Source of the DNA: JAADHU01 sp964446495
GTDB taxonomy: Bacteria > Pseudomonadota > Gammaproteobacteria > Steroidobacterales > Woeseiaceae
Assembly: GCA_964446495.1 (NCBI GenBank)
Contig: CAYUOY010000213.1
Location: forward strand, 1-5,872
Direction: 5' to 3'
Length of the DNA stretch: 5,872 bases
A model generated the notes under the pieces. It did no database searches. It saw nothing but the letters and a program-made list of their open reading frames with translations, and had not been told where the DNA came from. The translations under genes were made by a program, and so were the position numbers. Positions within the stretch are counted from its first letter, which is position 1, and each line of letters starts with the position of its first letter. Positions 5,353-5,872 of the stretch are shown one piece after another.

Positions 5353-5872
5353 CTAGGTTTCTGAGGCGTGCCAGGCGTCGAGAAGCTTCGCCTCGATCTC
5401 CGGACTGAGACCCGCACGTGTTTTCTCCGTACGTTCTGCCGGCAAGGTCTTCCACCAGCGCACAGTGTCACGCGCTGTCTCACGTGTCGGGCGGTTTCTG
5501 AGCCCTTCTGCAAGCGCTCGCTCCCCGCTGACCATCGCATTACCGGCGTTTTCTCGCAGCGGCGGCGACCAGAGGGGGAAAGCGTTGCCTTCACCCGCAT
5601 CCTGTGACTGGATAAATTCATAGTCGACCCAGATCGGGGTCATGTCGGCCGCGGTCACCGCCAGGCTGTCCTCCAACAGATCACCCATGCTGAATGATCC
5701 TGCCGGGGTAACGGTGTTAAAGGTGCCGGTGACTCGTTTCTCTGTAACATCGATAGTGAAGTTGGCAAGGTCTCGCACATCAATGATCTGGATTTTGTCC
5801 TCCGGCGTGCCTGAATGTGATATACAGCTGCAACGTTCTGATTTCAGTATCGATGCCAAATTCACCATTCCC
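5353..5872 (-). CDS. NAD-dependent epimerase/dehydratase (extended SDR), C-terminal part, runs off window edge
   Basis: About 170 C-terminal residues of an extended short-chain dehydrogenase are present. Numbered from an in-frame ATG at 5868, GTPEDKIQIIDVRDLA (20-35) is the family strand-helix late in the Rossmann domain. GTFNTVTPAG (48-57) and MGDLLED belong to the substrate-binding domain. GLRNRPTRETARDTVRWW (122-139) and LSPEIEAKLLDAWHA close the protein. The cofactor-binding GxxGxxG and catalytic YxxxK would lie upstream, outside the window. The frame remains open to the edge, so ATG 5868 need not be the start. The first 19 or so residues do not look like the sequence expected before GTPEDK in relatives, so a frameshift, a divergent segment or a truncated remnant is possible. 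Substrate unknown. Confidence 0.75.
   Translation of the reverse strand, partial: GMVNLASILKSERCSCISHSGTPEDKIQIIDVRDLANFTIDVTEKRVTGTFNTVTPAGSFSMGDLLEDSLAVTAADMTPIWVDYEFIQSQDAGEGNAFPLWSPPLRENAGNAMVSGERALAEGLRNRPTRETARDTVRWWKTLPAERTEKTRAGLSPEIEAKLLDAWHASET

Overview
The window looks like chromosomal DNA from a gammaproteobacterium. The reasons are a pair of REP-type palindromes with GTAG heads, a VC1184-type aminotransferase class V protein, and moderately GC-rich coding sequence with short intergenic gaps. No species can be named from sequence alone. I see no phage genes, insertion sequence, CRISPR array or rRNA.

Layout, left to right. (1) A tRNA-Arg (anticodon UCG) lies on the minus strand at the left edge. 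(2) About 260 bases without a convincing gene follow, ending in a consensus TATAAT box just before the next gene. (3) A plus-strand gene for a periplasmic branched-chain amino acid-type substrate-binding protein stands alone, with no transporter permease or ATPase genes beside it. (4) From 1403 to about 5081, six genes are all on the minus strand. In transcription order they are a small three-helix membrane protein resembling DUF6249, an ECF sigma factor, a membrane-anchored anti-sigma-like protein, a 90-residue protein I do not recognise, a VC1184-family PLP enzyme, and a 3-methyladenine DNA glycosylase. Gaps are very short or overlapping within the first three genes and within the last three, with 133 bases between the two groups. 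(5) A noncoding stretch (5082-5352) carries two 31-base inverted REP copies. (6) The C-terminal part of an NAD-dependent epimerase/dehydratase (extended SDR) runs on the minus strand off the right edge.

How the genes may work together. The first three minus-strand genes look like a sigma-factor regulatory module: a sigma factor, a membrane protein that could hold it inactive, and a second small membrane protein transcribed ahead of both. The downstream glycosylase repairs alkylated bases, so a stress-response link to the sigma factor is conceivable, but only gene order supports it.

The most notable points are these. The sigma-factor reading frame keeps family-like sequence upstream of its first usable start codon, while the well-placed ATG is in another frame, which suggests a one-base indel in a C run. 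The substrate-binding protein gene appears to have a promoter placed for a leaderless transcript. The desulfurase-like enzyme lacks the catalytic cysteine. The glycosylase and substrate-binding genes overlap tail to tail.
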